A DNA stretch of 63,910 bases from Candidatus Melainabacteria bacterium (GCA_902168245.1 CABHPA010000172.1:1-63910); one strand, 5' to 3'. Numbered from the stretch's first letter, positions 24,455 through 35,406 are shown. Numbers and translations: made by a program. The notes: generated from the letters alone by a model not told the origin.

Positions 24455-25717
24455 ATGGCAAATATCGGAAAGCGCCGTGTGGTTGTCACCGGAATGGGCG
24501 TGGTTACCCCGGTCGGCAACACACTGGATACCATGTGGAGTAACCTCCTTGCCGGAAAGTCCGGTATTGGCGACAATACCCTGATTCCCGAAGGCGAAAT
24601 GACCTGCAGAATTGCGGGTATCTGCAATGAATTTGTCCCTGAGAATTACATGGACAAAAAAGAAGCCCGGCGCATGGATCGCTATACCCAGTTTGCTGTG
24701 GCCGCTGCCAAAATGGCATACGAGCAATCGGGCCTGTATGAGGGCGCGGTGGATCCTAACCGGTTCGGCGTGGTTGTCAGCAGTGCGGCTGGCGGCATTG
24801 GGACGATTGAAACCCAGCTAAAAAGCTCCCTGGAGAGAGGCTTTAACAAATGCAGCCCTTTCCTGGTGCCAATGATGATTTGCGATATCGCGTCCGGGTG
24901 GATTGCGATTGAATACAACGCCAAGGGGCCGAACCAGTCGGTGGTGACGGCTTGCGCGACCGGGGCCAACTCGATTGGCGACGCGTTTCGGATGATCCAG
25001 TACGGAGAGGCCGACGTGATGTTTGCCGGTGGTGCGGAAGCGCCGATTACGTCCTTGTCGGTGGCCGGTTTTTACACCATGAGAGCGCTTTCCCAGCGTT
25101 ATGACGAGCCACAGAAAGCCAGTCGCCCGTTTGACAAGTCCCGTGACGGGTTTGTGATTTCAGAAGGCGCGGGCGTGGTCATTCTGGAAGAGCTTGAGCA
25201 TGCGGTTGCGCGTGGCGCCAATATTCTAGGGGAAATCATCGGTTATGGGCGCACGGCGGACGCCAATGACATTGTGGCCCCTTGCGCCGACGGCAACGGA
25301 GCGGCAAGAGCCATGCAGCTTGCACTCAACGACGCGGGACTGGAAGCCGAGAAAGTGGACTACATTAACGTACACGGCACCAGCACACCGCTGGGCGATG
25401 TAGCGGAAACGCTGGCCATTAAGCGGGTATTCGGCGAATACGCGCAAAAGGGGCTGGTGGTTAGCTCCACCAAGAGTATGACCGGGCATATGCTGGGCGC
25501 AACGGGCTCGGTGGAAGCGGTGATTTCCCTGATGGCGATTAAAAACCAGATCTCCCCGCCGACCATTAACCTGGAAGACCCGGATGAGCAGTGTGACTTG
25601 GATTACACCGCCAACAAAGCCCGCAAGCTGGAAAAGCTGGACATCGCCATGTCCAACTCCTTCGGGTTTGGCGGACATAACGCCTCCTTAATCTTCAGAG
25701 GGTATTCCAACAATTAG
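24455..25717 (+). CDS. fabF: 3-oxoacyl-ACP synthase II
   Basis: Elongating condensing enzyme of fatty-acid synthesis (EC 2.3.1.179). 420 residues. N-terminus RRVVVTGMGVVTPVG; the catalytic Cys167 in VTACATGANS; the two histidines in VHGTSTPLGD and KSMTGHMLGATG; the C-terminal FGFGGHNASL. It is placed after the acpP terminator and followed by its own, so its level depends on read-through or a promoter within 24410-24454. Confidence 0.97.
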   Translation: MANIGKRRVVVTGMGVVTPVGNTLDTMWSNLLAGKSGIGDNTLIPEGEMTCRIAGICNEFVPENYMDKKEARRMDRYTQFAVAAAKMAYEQSGLYEGAVDPNRFGVVVSSAAGGIGTIETQLKSSLERGFNKCSPFLVPMMICDIASGWIAIEYNAKGPNQSVVTACATGANSIGDAFRMIQYGEADVMFAGGAEAPITSLSVAGFYTMRALSQRYDEPQKASRPFDKSRDGFVISEGAGVVILEELEHAVARGANILGEIIGYGRTADANDIVAPCADGNGAARAMQLALNDAGLEAEKVDYINVHGTSTPLGDVAETLAIKRVFGEYAQKGLVVSSTKSMTGHMLGATGSVEAVISLMAIKNQISPPTINLEDPDEQCDLDYTANKARKLEKLDIAMSNSFGFGGHNASLIFRGYSNN

Positions 25718-25739
25718 GAAGCCCCTTTCACCAATATTT

Positions 25740-25779
25740 GCAAAGCGCCAGTTCTCCCGATCTGACTGGCGCTTTGTTT
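25740..25779 (+). terminator. Terminator after fabF
   Basis: CAAAGCGCCAGT (25741-25752) pairs with ACTGGCGCTTTG (25765-25776), followed by TTT: a perfect 12-bp stem. Confidence 0.88.
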
Positions 25780-25862
25780 ATGGATTGGGTGGGGGCTTGT
25801 CTTGAAGTGGCGAGCAAGGCTACGATAGAGAAGCATGCGGAACGGGAAAGAGGGCATATCGA

Positions 25863-26570
25863 ATGGTGAATCAGAGTATTATGGGCGGATCGGTCGGCGA
25901 TTTTTTCGATCAGGTGAGCGAGCAGTATGATCAGTCCATTGAAAAAGCGATTCCGCCTTATCGGGAAATGTTTCAGGCCATTTTGGGCTACTGTTTTTGG
26001 GATCGCGCGCAATCGCTCTCCATTCTGGAATTGGGCTGTGGCACGGGCAATCTTTCGCTGTATATTCGGGAAATTTTCCCCAAGGCGCAGCTGACGCTGG
26101 TGGATTTATCGGGGGAGATGCTGGAGCATGCCGCCCAAAAACTGGGCAGCGGGCATATTACGCTGGTCAATCAGGGATTCATGTCGTTGGACTTTGCGGA
26201 CAATACGTTTGATTTAGTGGTGTCCAGCATGGCCTTGCATCACCTGCTGGATAGCGAAAAGCCGGAATTGTACACCCGTATTTACCGATGGCTGAAGCCG
26301 AACGGGTTGTTCCGCTGCGGGGATGAAACGCTGGCGGTTCCCGCCGAGGCGCATGCGCTGAATCTGTCCCAATGGGAGAGCTGGGCAAGACAATGCGGCG
26401 CCACCCAGGCGGATATCGATCTGTGGAGCGAACATGCGGAAAAATACGACCACTACGCCCCGCTGGCCAGTCACTTTCAATGGTTGGCGCAAAGCGGGTT
26501 TCAGGAGATTGAATGTTACTGGCGCAAGCTGATGTGGACTGTTTTCGGGGGGCGGAAGCCCGCTAGCTGA
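25863..26570 (+). CDS. SAM-dependent methyltransferase (class I)
   Basis: 235 residues. ATG 25863 is preceded by AGAGGG. Motif I is ILELGCGTGNLS; the acidic SAM-ribose residue lies in LTLVDLSGEM; FDLVVSSMALHHL is the motif IV region. This is a Methyltransf_11/25-type enzyme, similar in layout to small-molecule methyltransferases. The substrate is unknown. Its last eight bases overlap the 3' end of the convergent hypothetical gene. Confidence 0.82.
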   Translation: MVNQSIMGGSVGDFFDQVSEQYDQSIEKAIPPYREMFQAILGYCFWDRAQSLSILELGCGTGNLSLYIREIFPKAQLTLVDLSGEMLEHAAQKLGSGHITLVNQGFMSLDFADNTFDLVVSSMALHHLLDSEKPELYTRIYRWLKPNGLFRCGDETLAVPAEAHALNLSQWESWARQCGATQADIDLWSEHAEKYDHYAPLASHFQWLAQSGFQEIECYWRKLMWTVFGGRKPAS

Positions 26571-27060
26571 ATGCCTGTGTAAAATGGCTTTGCCGCAAGT
26601 GAGGCATTTTAAAACGCAACCCACACAGCCAGGGTACGGAAACTATGGCGGTTTGCTTGCCATTGCGATTACTCACTCTGAAAAACAGCCCCTCTTCGGT
26701 GTTAAATGTCCGCTCCTGCTGGTTAATGCACTTGGTGCGGGTCGCCGAAGTCACGGCCAGCTTTTTCAAGGCGTTCGGCGAGCCGTAATACACCTGATCC
26801 TGCTTGGTAATCAGGTAGATTTTACCGTTCAGCAACTGGCCGCCGTGGTAGGGCGTATCATGGGCCAAATCGAGCCGCAAATCCAGCTTTAGGGCAGTAA
26901 CCGGCTGAATGCCCAACCCTTGCAAACGCAGATAGGACGGCTGCTGGACAACCGGCAGAGCCTGTTTTTCCGGAAAGCGCTCCCACGATTCGGAAGCTGA
27001 CTGCCAAAAGGGAGGCATCGCCACAATGCGGCCCAAGCCAACCGGATGCTGATGGATCAT
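26563..27060 (-). CDS. Hypothetical protein
   Basis: A 165-residue protein I do not recognise. It has mixed beta/alpha character, no signal peptide and no membrane segment. The middle section reads NGKIYLITKQDQVYYGSPNALKKL. The start at 27060 has no clear Shine-Dalgarno; a later ATG at 27018 is possible. It is convergent with, and slightly overlaps, the methyltransferase gene. Shorter ORFs exist on the other strand, but this frame is the longest and has the more protein-like composition. Confidence 0.5.
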   Translation of the reverse strand: MIHQHPVGLGRIVAMPPFWQSASESWERFPEKQALPVVQQPSYLRLQGLGIQPVTALKLDLRLDLAHDTPYHGGQLLNGKIYLITKQDQVYYGSPNALKKLAVTSATRTKCINQQERTFNTEEGLFFRVSNRNGKQTAIVSVPWLCGLRFKMPHLRQSHFTQAFS

Positions 27061-27164
27061 AGCTTTTCAATCATGATGAATGCTGACGTTCTTCCCAAAT
27101 TCCAATACCGTATTAAAACGGCTAATACGGAATCGATGCTATTCCCTTTGCAGGCAAGCAGGCA

Positions 27165-27986
27165 TTACGATCCGGCGTTGTAGGTGGTGCCGAAAAATAT
27201 CCAGGTCAGGAAGAAGTCGGCAATAATAATGGTGATGGAAATCCAGATCACCGCCTTGGTGGTGGATAAGCCCACATCCCGCGCACCGCCCCGCGCATTC
27301 AGACCCACCGTGCAGCTAATCGCCGCCAGAATCAGCCCGAACACGGCGGCTTTAATCAGGCTCACCCGCACATCAGACCATTTTAAATATAGCCAGACCG
27401 ATTCCAGGTACTTATGGTAATGCAATTGAGCAACCGCCTGGGCAATCAGCATACCGCCCAGAATAGCCACCACCTCCCCAATAATGGTAAGCATGGGCAA
27501 GGCGAACAGGCAAGCCAGCATGCGGGGCAGCATTAAATACCGAATCGGGTCTACCCGCATTACCCGCAAGGCGTCCACCTGGTTGGTCACCTGCATATTG
27601 GCGATTTCCGCGGCAATGGCCGTACCCGCCCGCGCGCCGACCGCCAGGCAGGTAAAAATCGGCCCGATTTCCCGCACGATGGCCAGGGCCACCAGCCCGC
27701 CCACATAAGAATCCGCGCCCGTCTGGGCGAATTTATCGGCGGTTTGCAGCGCCAGCACCGAACCCGCAATGGTGCAAATCAGAATGCTCATGCCTAGCGA
27801 GTCGAAGCCCACCAGCGCCGCCTGGACAATGGCCTTCATCCAGTCAATCTGCCCCGAAAAAGTGTATTTTAAGCACTGCCAGACATTCAAAAACAGGATG
27901 CCCGCGTCCTCTAAGAAACGAATCACCGGTTCTTCCACACCAAAAACCACTTTTTTAGGCATCAATTCCCTGGCTGGTTCCGGCAT
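27165..27986 (-). CDS. mlaE: MlaE/YrbE-family lipid ABC permease
   Basis: A 273-residue inner-membrane permease of the MlaE family (PF02405), which moves phospholipids or lipids between inner and outer membranes with MlaF-type ATPase and MlaD/MCE partners. The long family signature is clear: VREIGPIFTCLAVGARAGTA, then NMQVTNQVDALRVM and DPIRYLMLPRMLA. There are about five to six membrane segments. The ATPase and MCE genes are not next to it in this window, as in cyanobacteria and plastids where the genes are often scattered. It supports a double-membrane envelope. Confidence 0.92.
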   Translation of the reverse strand: MPEPARELMPKKVVFGVEEPVIRFLEDAGILFLNVWQCLKYTFSGQIDWMKAIVQAALVGFDSLGMSILICTIAGSVLALQTADKFAQTGADSYVGGLVALAIVREIGPIFTCLAVGARAGTAIAAEIANMQVTNQVDALRVMRVDPIRYLMLPRMLACLFALPMLTIIGEVVAILGGMLIAQAVAQLHYHKYLESVWLYLKWSDVRVSLIKAAVFGLILAAISCTVGLNARGGARDVGLSTTKAVIWISITIIIADFFLTWIFFGTTYNAGS

Positions 27987-28040
27987 GATGGGTGGAAGCT
28001 CCTTCGTTCACTGAATCTAGCGTAGCATCCTGTTGCGAGA

Positions 28041-28068
28041 AAAATAAATCCCTAACGCTCCGGGGATT
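28041..28068 (-). terminator. Terminator after ilvE
   Basis: On the minus strand AATCCC and GGGATT form a 6-bp stem followed by TATTTTT. It separates ilvE from the co-directional mlaE. Confidence 0.55.
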
Positions 28069-28069
28069 C

Positions 28070-29053
28070 CTAGAGCTGCACCAGCGTACACCAGGACTGG
28101 TACCGCGGCAGCTTGTTCTTCACCACGTCAAAGTACAGATCCTGAATTTTTCGGGTCAGCTCGCCGGGGGTTCCATCGCCCACTTCCCGGTTATCGATGC
28201 GGGTAATGGGCGACACCTGCGCGCCCGTGCCGCAGAAGAAGGCTTCATCGGCGTGGTACAGCTCGGTACGGTCGATAGTGCGCTCTACGGTATCCACGCC
28301 CAGCTCGTTGAGGGCCAGGGTAATAATCGTATCGCGGGTAATGCCTTCCAGAATGTCCTCGGTCTTGCTGGGGGTCACCAGTTGGCCGTCTTTCACCAAG
28401 AAGAGGTTCATGGCGCTGCCTTCCGACACGGTGCCTTCGGACGTGAGGAAAATAGCGTCATCGAAGCCCATTTTACGGGCATCGGTCACGGCAAGCGCGG
28501 TATTCATGTAAGCGCCACCGGCTTTTGCGCGAGCGGGAATACAGTTATCCTGCACCCTGCGCCAGTTAGACACGCATACGCTCAGCCCTTTGCTAAGATC
28601 CAAGTATTCGCCCAGGGGTTTCGTCCACAGGCAAAAGTCGGAGGGGATGTTTTCCAGGGTGGGGGTAATGGTTTCACCGCTTTTAAACAGGGTGGGGCGA
28701 ATGTACATATCGGTGGAGGGGTTGTTGCGCTTAATCAGCTCCACGGTAATGTCGCAAAGGTCATCCAGGCTGAGATCGGCGGGGGTCATGTAGAACAGCT
28801 TGCTATTGAACAGCAGGCGCTGATAATGCTCTTTCATGCGAAAAATAGAGAGCTGTTTGGTTTCCGGCAGCCAGTAGCCACGAATCCCTTCAAACAGGGA
28901 GGTTCCGTACAGGAACGCGGGGTTTCGAATGCTGAGCTTGGCTTCGGTAAAGGGGACGTATTGGCCTTCAAAATAGGCATATTCGAGTTGCTGGGAATCC
29001 GGCGCGGTATTTTTAGGGGAAATGCCGGGATTTATTTCATCGGTGAGTTTCAT
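28070..29053 (-). CDS. ilvE: Branched-chain amino acid aminotransferase
   Basis: PLP enzyme for the last step of Leu/Ile/Val synthesis (EC 2.6.1.42). ATG 29053 (327 residues) is chosen because AGGA precedes it, the protein then has family length, and the longer open frame would run antisense through gpmI. Signatures: RNPAFLYGTSLFEGIRGY, the PLP lysine K177 in ARAKAGGAYMN, DDAIFLTSEGTVSEGSAMN and GITRDTIITLA. The start codon is only 33 bases from the divergent gpmI start. Confidence 0.93.
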   Translation of the reverse strand: MKLTDEINPGISPKNTAPDSQQLEYAYFEGQYVPFTEAKLSIRNPAFLYGTSLFEGIRGYWLPETKQLSIFRMKEHYQRLLFNSKLFYMTPADLSLDDLCDITVELIKRNNPSTDMYIRPTLFKSGETITPTLENIPSDFCLWTKPLGEYLDLSKGLSVCVSNWRRVQDNCIPARAKAGGAYMNTALAVTDARKMGFDDAIFLTSEGTVSEGSAMNLFLVKDGQLVTPSKTEDILEGITRDTIITLALNELGVDTVERTIDRTELYHADEAFFCGTGAQVSPITRIDNREVGDGTPGELTRKIQDLYFDVVKNKLPRYQSWCTLVQL

Positions 29054-29086
29054 AACCAATCCTGTCTGTGCTAACCTAATCATTAT

Positions 29087-30640
<1,554 letters not shown>

Positions 30641-30777
30641 TTCAGGCCCAAGCAAAACACGCGCAACGTCCGTGCTGTTGTCATGTGCCGTTTTGGTTTT
30701 CGCTTGCGTTTTCTCGCCATCCGATAGCCCTCGCCCCATAGTTAATGGTTCAAGTGCAGGAAAAAATCTGACCGCGC

Positions 30778-32514
30778 TTAGAGGCCCATAAAATCTGGGC
30801 CGGAACCGTTTTCGGCGGGGCGAACCTTCAGGTTCACTTCCGGACAGATGATTTCGCAAGTGCGGCATTGTACGCAGTTTTCCAGCGACATGCCATGCTT
30901 TTGCAAGCCGCCCGCCGCTTCATCAATGCGATGCACTTCGGCGGTGCAGTCTGATACGCAAGGCGTGGTCTTGTTCAACGCCTCATAGGTGCTGATGCAT
31001 TTTACGCACACATCGGCGTTGAACTCGTCGATGTGCATGTTACCTTCGTGGTACTTGGGATCGGCGTAAAACACGGCATCGGGCCGGGAAAAAATGGTAT
31101 TGTCGTCGTATTTGGGCGGATAAATCTCAACGGGCGCGTAATTGGGAATGATGTGCTGGTAATCCGGCTTGTACTTCAGCGAACCGATATCCCGTGTGCC
31201 TTCAATAAAGCCTTTCAGCTTCAGGGCGTCGCCCATTGCCGTAATGGGATTGTTTTTCAGGCCCACCATGCCCATACCCAAGTAAGGACTTCCCCCATCA
31301 ATGCCCTTCAGCACTTCCGGCAAATAGTTTCGCAGCAGGCGGGGGTTTTCTTCCCAGGCATGACGGAAATAACGGCCCGTTTTCAACTCCTGGCCCACAA
31401 AGCCCGCCATCACTTTAGTTTGATAAGACGCCATGGCCGATTCGGTGAAATCACCGCCGTCTTTCAGGATGCCGTGCAGCACTTCCGCCGCAATGTAGCC
31501 GGTTTCCATGGATTTATCCACCCCGGACAGGCAACTCACATCCAGTACGCCCAGCGCATCGCCCAGCAACAGGGCGCCATCCACCTGGAATTTCTTGGGC
31601 AGGCTGTAATAGCCGCCTTCCGGCAACAGGGCCGCACCGTATTTCAGCAGTTTGCCACCCCGGATCATCTCCTGCACCCACGGATGCTTCTTCAAGTCCT
31701 GTAACTTTTGCTGGGGGTTCAGGTTGGGGTTGGGCGTATCCAGCGACATAATCAGGCCGATAATCAACTTGTGGTTCTTCATGCCGTAGATAAAGCCGCC
31801 GCCGAAGGTGCCGTCCACCAGCGGATAACCCATGGTGTGCCACACCTGGCCGGAATAATCCTTCCCCGGCTTGAGTTCCCACACTTCCTTCACGCCCACA
31901 GACCATTTCTGGGGGTTATCGCGCAGATTGCACTTGGCAATCAGGTCGCGGGAGACAAAGCCCTTATCGCCAAAGCAAACCACCCGGCCATAGATGTTCT
32001 CCTCGTCCGGGTTGCCCTGGGCCTGCTCCACCACTTGAACACCCACCACGCGATCGTTCTCGTACACAATCTGGTGGGCGGCAAAGGCCGGGAAAAAATC
32101 CGCATGGATGTTTTCCGCCGCGCTCACTTTCTCTTCCAGCTTCTCATACAACCATTTCACCACTTCGCTGAGGGTGAGGATGAAATAGCCTTCTTTTTTC
32201 ACGCCATTCGGCATAAAGGGACGCGGCACATGCCACACGTTTTGATTGCCCAGCACCGAGAAGACGCTTTCCCGGCACACGCCTTCCAGCGGGAAATCGG
32301 AGTTCTCAATATCGGGGAAAACTTTTTTGAGGACGCGCGGGTTCGACACGGCTCCGCTAACGATATGCGCGCCAAACTCCTTGCCTTTTTCCAGAATGGC
32401 AAAGGTAAACGCTATGCCGCTTTGCACGGCCAAATCCACCAAGTGATGCGCCAGAATTAAGTTGGAGGGACTGCCCCCAATCAGCAAAACATCATATTCA
32501 ACGCGATCCGACAT
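30778..32514 (-). CDS. ETF-quinone oxidoreductase-like flavoprotein
   Basis: 578 residues, collinear with electron-transfer-flavoprotein:ubiquinone oxidoreductase (ETFDH/FixC family), which passes electrons from ETF to quinone at the membrane. The FAD/quinone core is visible (EVWELKPGKDYSGQVWHTMG; DGTFGGGFIYGMKNHKL; PEGGYYSLPK) and the C-terminal 4Fe-4S ligands are C523, C547, C550 and C553. The N-terminal dinucleotide loop is G-G-S-P-S-N (13-18) rather than GxGxxG. It lies 32 bases after petH in the same direction. No etfAB genes are in the window, so the electron donor is open; FNR is a candidate partner. Confidence 0.85.
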   Translation of the reverse strand: MSDRVEYDVLLIGGSPSNLILAHHLVDLAVQSGIAFTFAILEKGKEFGAHIVSGAVSNPRVLKKVFPDIENSDFPLEGVCRESVFSVLGNQNVWHVPRPFMPNGVKKEGYFILTLSEVVKWLYEKLEEKVSAAENIHADFFPAFAAHQIVYENDRVVGVQVVEQAQGNPDEENIYGRVVCFGDKGFVSRDLIAKCNLRDNPQKWSVGVKEVWELKPGKDYSGQVWHTMGYPLVDGTFGGGFIYGMKNHKLIIGLIMSLDTPNPNLNPQQKLQDLKKHPWVQEMIRGGKLLKYGAALLPEGGYYSLPKKFQVDGALLLGDALGVLDVSCLSGVDKSMETGYIAAEVLHGILKDGGDFTESAMASYQTKVMAGFVGQELKTGRYFRHAWEENPRLLRNYLPEVLKGIDGGSPYLGMGMVGLKNNPITAMGDALKLKGFIEGTRDIGSLKYKPDYQHIIPNYAPVEIYPPKYDDNTIFSRPDAVFYADPKYHEGNMHIDEFNADVCVKCISTYEALNKTTPCVSDCTAEVHRIDEAAGGLQKHGMSLENCVQCRTCEIICPEVNLKVRPAENGSGPDFMGL

Positions 32515-32546
32515 GCCGAGAACCCCCTATGACCGCTGGCAAAACC

Positions 32547-33437
32547 CTAGTAGACTTCTACGTGCCAACGCTTCTCAGCTTTCAATGTACCAAAAAATTC
32601 GTTCCAATCAATGCCTTGCCTGCTGGCGATTTCCTCGAAGCCTTCCAGAATTCCGGCTTCCATGCCCCGCAGACCGCAAATGTACAGATAGGTCTCCGGC
32701 TTTTTCAACATCTCAAACAGGGTTTCGCCATGCTCAATCAGGCGATGCTGCACGTACATGCGGCCGCCTTCCGCGTTTTTCTCTTCTCGGCTGAAAGCCG
32801 TGACCACATGGCAGGTATCGTTCTCTTTGTATTCTTCCAGCTCGGATTCATACAGGTAATCTTTGCGGGTTTGCGCGCCAAAGAACAGCCAGGTTTGTCC
32901 CTTCTCATGTTTGAGCTGGTTGTAACGCTTGCTGAGAAAGGCGCGGAACGGCGCAATACCCGTGCCGGTAGCCACCATAATCAGGTTGGCGTTGGGCGTT
33001 TCCGGCATAATGAAAGCCTTGCCCACCGGGCCGGTTAACTTGGAAATATCGCCCACTTTTAAATCGCACAAAAACGTGGAGCAAACCCCATGATGTTCCG
33101 TACCGTCCTCATCCACGGTAATGGCGCGTTTTACGCAAACGCTCAGGGTTTTCCCGTTGCCATCGTCGCCAATGCCGGGGGAGGCGATGGAATACAGGCG
33201 CAATTTGTGAGGCTTGCCGTTGGCATCCTCTCCGGGGGGCAACACGCCGATGCTTTGACCTTCCACGTATTTCAGGTCGCTGCCGGAAATATCGTAGACG
33301 ATATGGCGCACATCGTTGGGAGAATCCGGCGCGGTCAGGCGTTCATGCTTAATAACCTTCGCTTCCAGCGGCGCATTGGGCTTGTAAATGTTGGAGGGAA
33401 TTTCAGTCGACGGCTGCGTGGTGGAAGGAATGGTCAT
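32547..33437 (-). CDS. petH: Ferredoxin-NADP(+) reductase, plant/cyanobacterial type
   Basis: FAD enzyme passing electrons between ferredoxin or flavodoxin and NADP(H) (EC 1.18.1.2). ATG 33437 follows GAGG and gives 296 residues, without the phycobilisome-linker domain of cyanobacterial FNR-L. FAD motif RLYSIAS (80-86), CSTFLCDL, the NADP loop GTGIAPFRAFL, YICGLRGME, and the terminal WHVEVY with the aromatic C-terminal Tyr diagnostic of the plastidic class. In an organism without visible photosynthesis genes it would run as NADPH-to-ferredoxin or in ferredoxin-dependent respiration. First gene of a pair with the ETF-QO-like flavoprotein. Confidence 0.94.
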   Translation of the reverse strand: MTIPSTTQPSTEIPSNIYKPNAPLEAKVIKHERLTAPDSPNDVRHIVYDISGSDLKYVEGQSIGVLPPGEDANGKPHKLRLYSIASPGIGDDGNGKTLSVCVKRAITVDEDGTEHHGVCSTFLCDLKVGDISKLTGPVGKAFIMPETPNANLIMVATGTGIAPFRAFLSKRYNQLKHEKGQTWLFFGAQTRKDYLYESELEEYKENDTCHVVTAFSREEKNAEGGRMYVQHRLIEHGETLFEMLKKPETYLYICGLRGMEAGILEGFEEIASRQGIDWNEFFGTLKAEKRWHVEVY

Positions 33438-33715
33438 CGGTATAAGCCTCATTCGTTTAATGTGGATCGCCGACATTGAAAGTCGACGCATTCAGGGGCA
33501 AGGTAACGACTTGGGCGGGGAGGTGCCGGGTTTCTTTCGGGGGGACTGCTCCCACGCTGAAAATACTGTAACATAATATGGGGCAACAAGGACTACTGCA
33601 ACGGGATGAGAGCGGAGACCCAGACGCTTTCCCCTCCAGCAAAACAACAACATTCACCCCGGTCGCCCCTGCAAGAAACCCAAACGTCCGCCAGCCCACC
33701 ACGAGATTTACAGTG

Positions 33716-34741
33716 ATGCATACCAGGCCAAGCAACACTATCGCGCAATTTAGCAGGCTTTTGCTTTGTGTTGGCCTTGGCTTAACGCTGGGTTTCACCT
33801 TCAGCGGCTGTAACCTGACCCAACCCACCGCCACGGAATCCGTGAAGGAACCGCCCCTGATTCCCGACCCGGTTGACCCGGCGGAAAGCGGCGATGCGAA
33901 TCCCGACTTGAACGCCAAACCCGTGGGCCTGTACGAGGACATGGCGGAACTGGGCGACTCCGCCCGGCACAATTCCCGGTTGCGGGAAGCGGTCAGCCAG
34001 GCGATCGCCCTGGGCGTGTTAAAGCCCACCAGTCCGCAGGAACGCTTCGATCCGCAAAAGCCGATTGGCTTCGGTGAGTTCAGGGACTGGGCCATCGCCT
34101 ACCAGAACGCCACCGCGCAAGTACCCAACGTAAGCATGCCTGCGGAAGCGGGAAGCCTGATGGGCGGCATTACCGATATACCAGCCTCCAAGCTGAAGAT
34201 TCCGCCGTCTTCCATGAGCTGGGACGGGCATGCGGTTACGGAAAGCCATATCCTCACCCGGCAGGAGCTTTGCGCCCTGTATGTTTTCCTGAGCGGCCAG
34301 GATGACGCCGCACGAAAAATGGGCCAGGATGACATTGAAGCCGCCAACCCGGCCCATGACCCGATGAGTCCGGACGAGGCCATTTCCCAGTTTAAGGACT
34401 ATACGGAAATTGGCCCATGGGCAAGGCGCTATGTGGCGGTTGCTTATCAGGACGGGCTTTTAGGACGGCTTTTCAAGCTAACCCCCAACCAGTTGACCGG
34501 CGCGGAAGGCTTATCCCCCAACCGGCAAGCCAGCCGGGAGGATGTGATTCTGCTGCTGGACGGGCTGTACGGAAAAACCGCCTCGGCCCAGAGCAACCAG
34601 CTAATCAAGGCCAGCGACTCAACTCCCGCGCCAAAAGCACAGCCCAAAGAAAGCCCGGCCCCCATCGGCAAACTGCAATCCGTACGGGACAGCGGCCCCG
34701 ATGGAACCCGCGACGCCATTCGGGTGAGCGGGCCGGAGTAA
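33716..34741 (+). CDS. Putative lipoprotein with SLH-like regions
   Basis: 341 residues from ATG 33716. Basic N-terminus, hydrophobic stretch and a lipobox-like end with Cys32 (FTFSGC; Phe at -3 is unusual). After a Pro/Asp-rich linker there are two regions that look like S-layer-homology units: one near 80-125 (AVSQAIALGVLKP...RFDPQKPIGFGEF) and one near 235-290 (WARRYVAVAYQDGLLG, then PNRQASREDVILLL). SLH domains hold proteins to peptidoglycan-linked polymers, and cyanobacterial porins carry them. The tail is Pro/Ala/Lys-rich. A surface role is likely; partners unknown. Confidence 0.65.
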   Translation: MHTRPSNTIAQFSRLLLCVGLGLTLGFTFSGCNLTQPTATESVKEPPLIPDPVDPAESGDANPDLNAKPVGLYEDMAELGDSARHNSRLREAVSQAIALGVLKPTSPQERFDPQKPIGFGEFRDWAIAYQNATAQVPNVSMPAEAGSLMGGITDIPASKLKIPPSSMSWDGHAVTESHILTRQELCALYVFLSGQDDAARKMGQDDIEAANPAHDPMSPDEAISQFKDYTEIGPWARRYVAVAYQDGLLGRLFKLTPNQLTGAEGLSPNRQASREDVILLLDGLYGKTASAQSNQLIKASDSTPAPKAQPKESPAPIGKLQSVRDSGPDGTRDAIRVSGPE

Positions 34742-34814
34742 ACTTGTCACGCATCTTTGCGACTGTTAAGATGGCGTTAATTGTCACGAATAAAGCCAGG
34801 AGTGGACTCCCAAC

Positions 34815-35201
34815 ATGAGCGAAACAGCCCCCGCAGCAAACCCCGAAGCAGCCAAGCCGGAAACGGCCGCCGCGCCCGCCGAAAAGCCCGCCCCTCCGCC
34901 GGAGCCTCCCTTTACGGTGGATGAGTTGCTGAACTGCACCGCCCGCTACACCCACAAAGCCTGGTATCTGTTTTATAACAACCGAAAAGATATGACATTC
35001 ATTCGGGAAACCCCGGTGCGCGCAACCTTGGAAGCCCGCACCACCGTTGGGGCCGAAGAATTGCACAAACTGCTGAGCGATGCGGGCGTCACCTCCATCA
35101 GCCGCGCCGAAAAAGTACTGTCCTTCACCGCCACGTTCGAGCAGATCCAGAAAGTGATCAAGCATCCCGAATCCTTTATGCTGGATGCGGTAAAAATTTA
35201 A
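34815..35201 (+). CDS. Hypothetical protein, Ala/Pro-rich N-terminus
   Basis: 128 residues, not recognised. Residues 1-35 are almost only Ala, Pro, Glu and Lys and probably disordered. Residues 36-128 form a compact alpha/beta-looking domain (PFTVDELLNCTARYTHKAWY; LHKLLSDAGVTSISR). No signal peptide. It sits 73 bases after the lipoprotein gene and ends in a strong terminator, so the two may share a transcript. Confidence 0.65.
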   Translation: MSETAPAANPEAAKPETAAAPAEKPAPPPEPPFTVDELLNCTARYTHKAWYLFYNNRKDMTFIRETPVRATLEARTTVGAEELHKLLSDAGVTSISRAEKVLSFTATFEQIQKVIKHPESFMLDAVKI

Positions 35202-35224
35202 AACAGTTTTTAATTATTCTTTTC

Positions 35225-35258
35225 AAAGCCCCGGCCTTTCCCAAGACCGGGGCTTTTT
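35225..35258 (+). terminator. Intrinsic terminator
   Basis: AAAGCCCCGG (35225-35234) pairs with CCGGGGCTTT (35247-35256), followed by further T. Confidence 0.88.
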
Positions 35259-35377
35259 GCGGATTGTGTGCCGCGCACACTTTCCAATCATCCCAAAATC
35301 ATTTTCCGGAAAGGGGAAAAGTATCCTTCCCCTCTGCCGGGTCATCCCTTAAAATGAACCTCAGGAATAAAAATGAG

Positions 35378-35406
35378 TTGGGTTTAAAGTCAAAAATCCG
35401 TATTGT
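35378..35406 (+). promoter_or_regulatory. Possible promoter
   Basis: -35 TTGGGT (35378-35383), 17-base spacer, -10 TATTGT (35401-35406), ahead of the TTG-started small exported protein. Confidence 0.4.
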
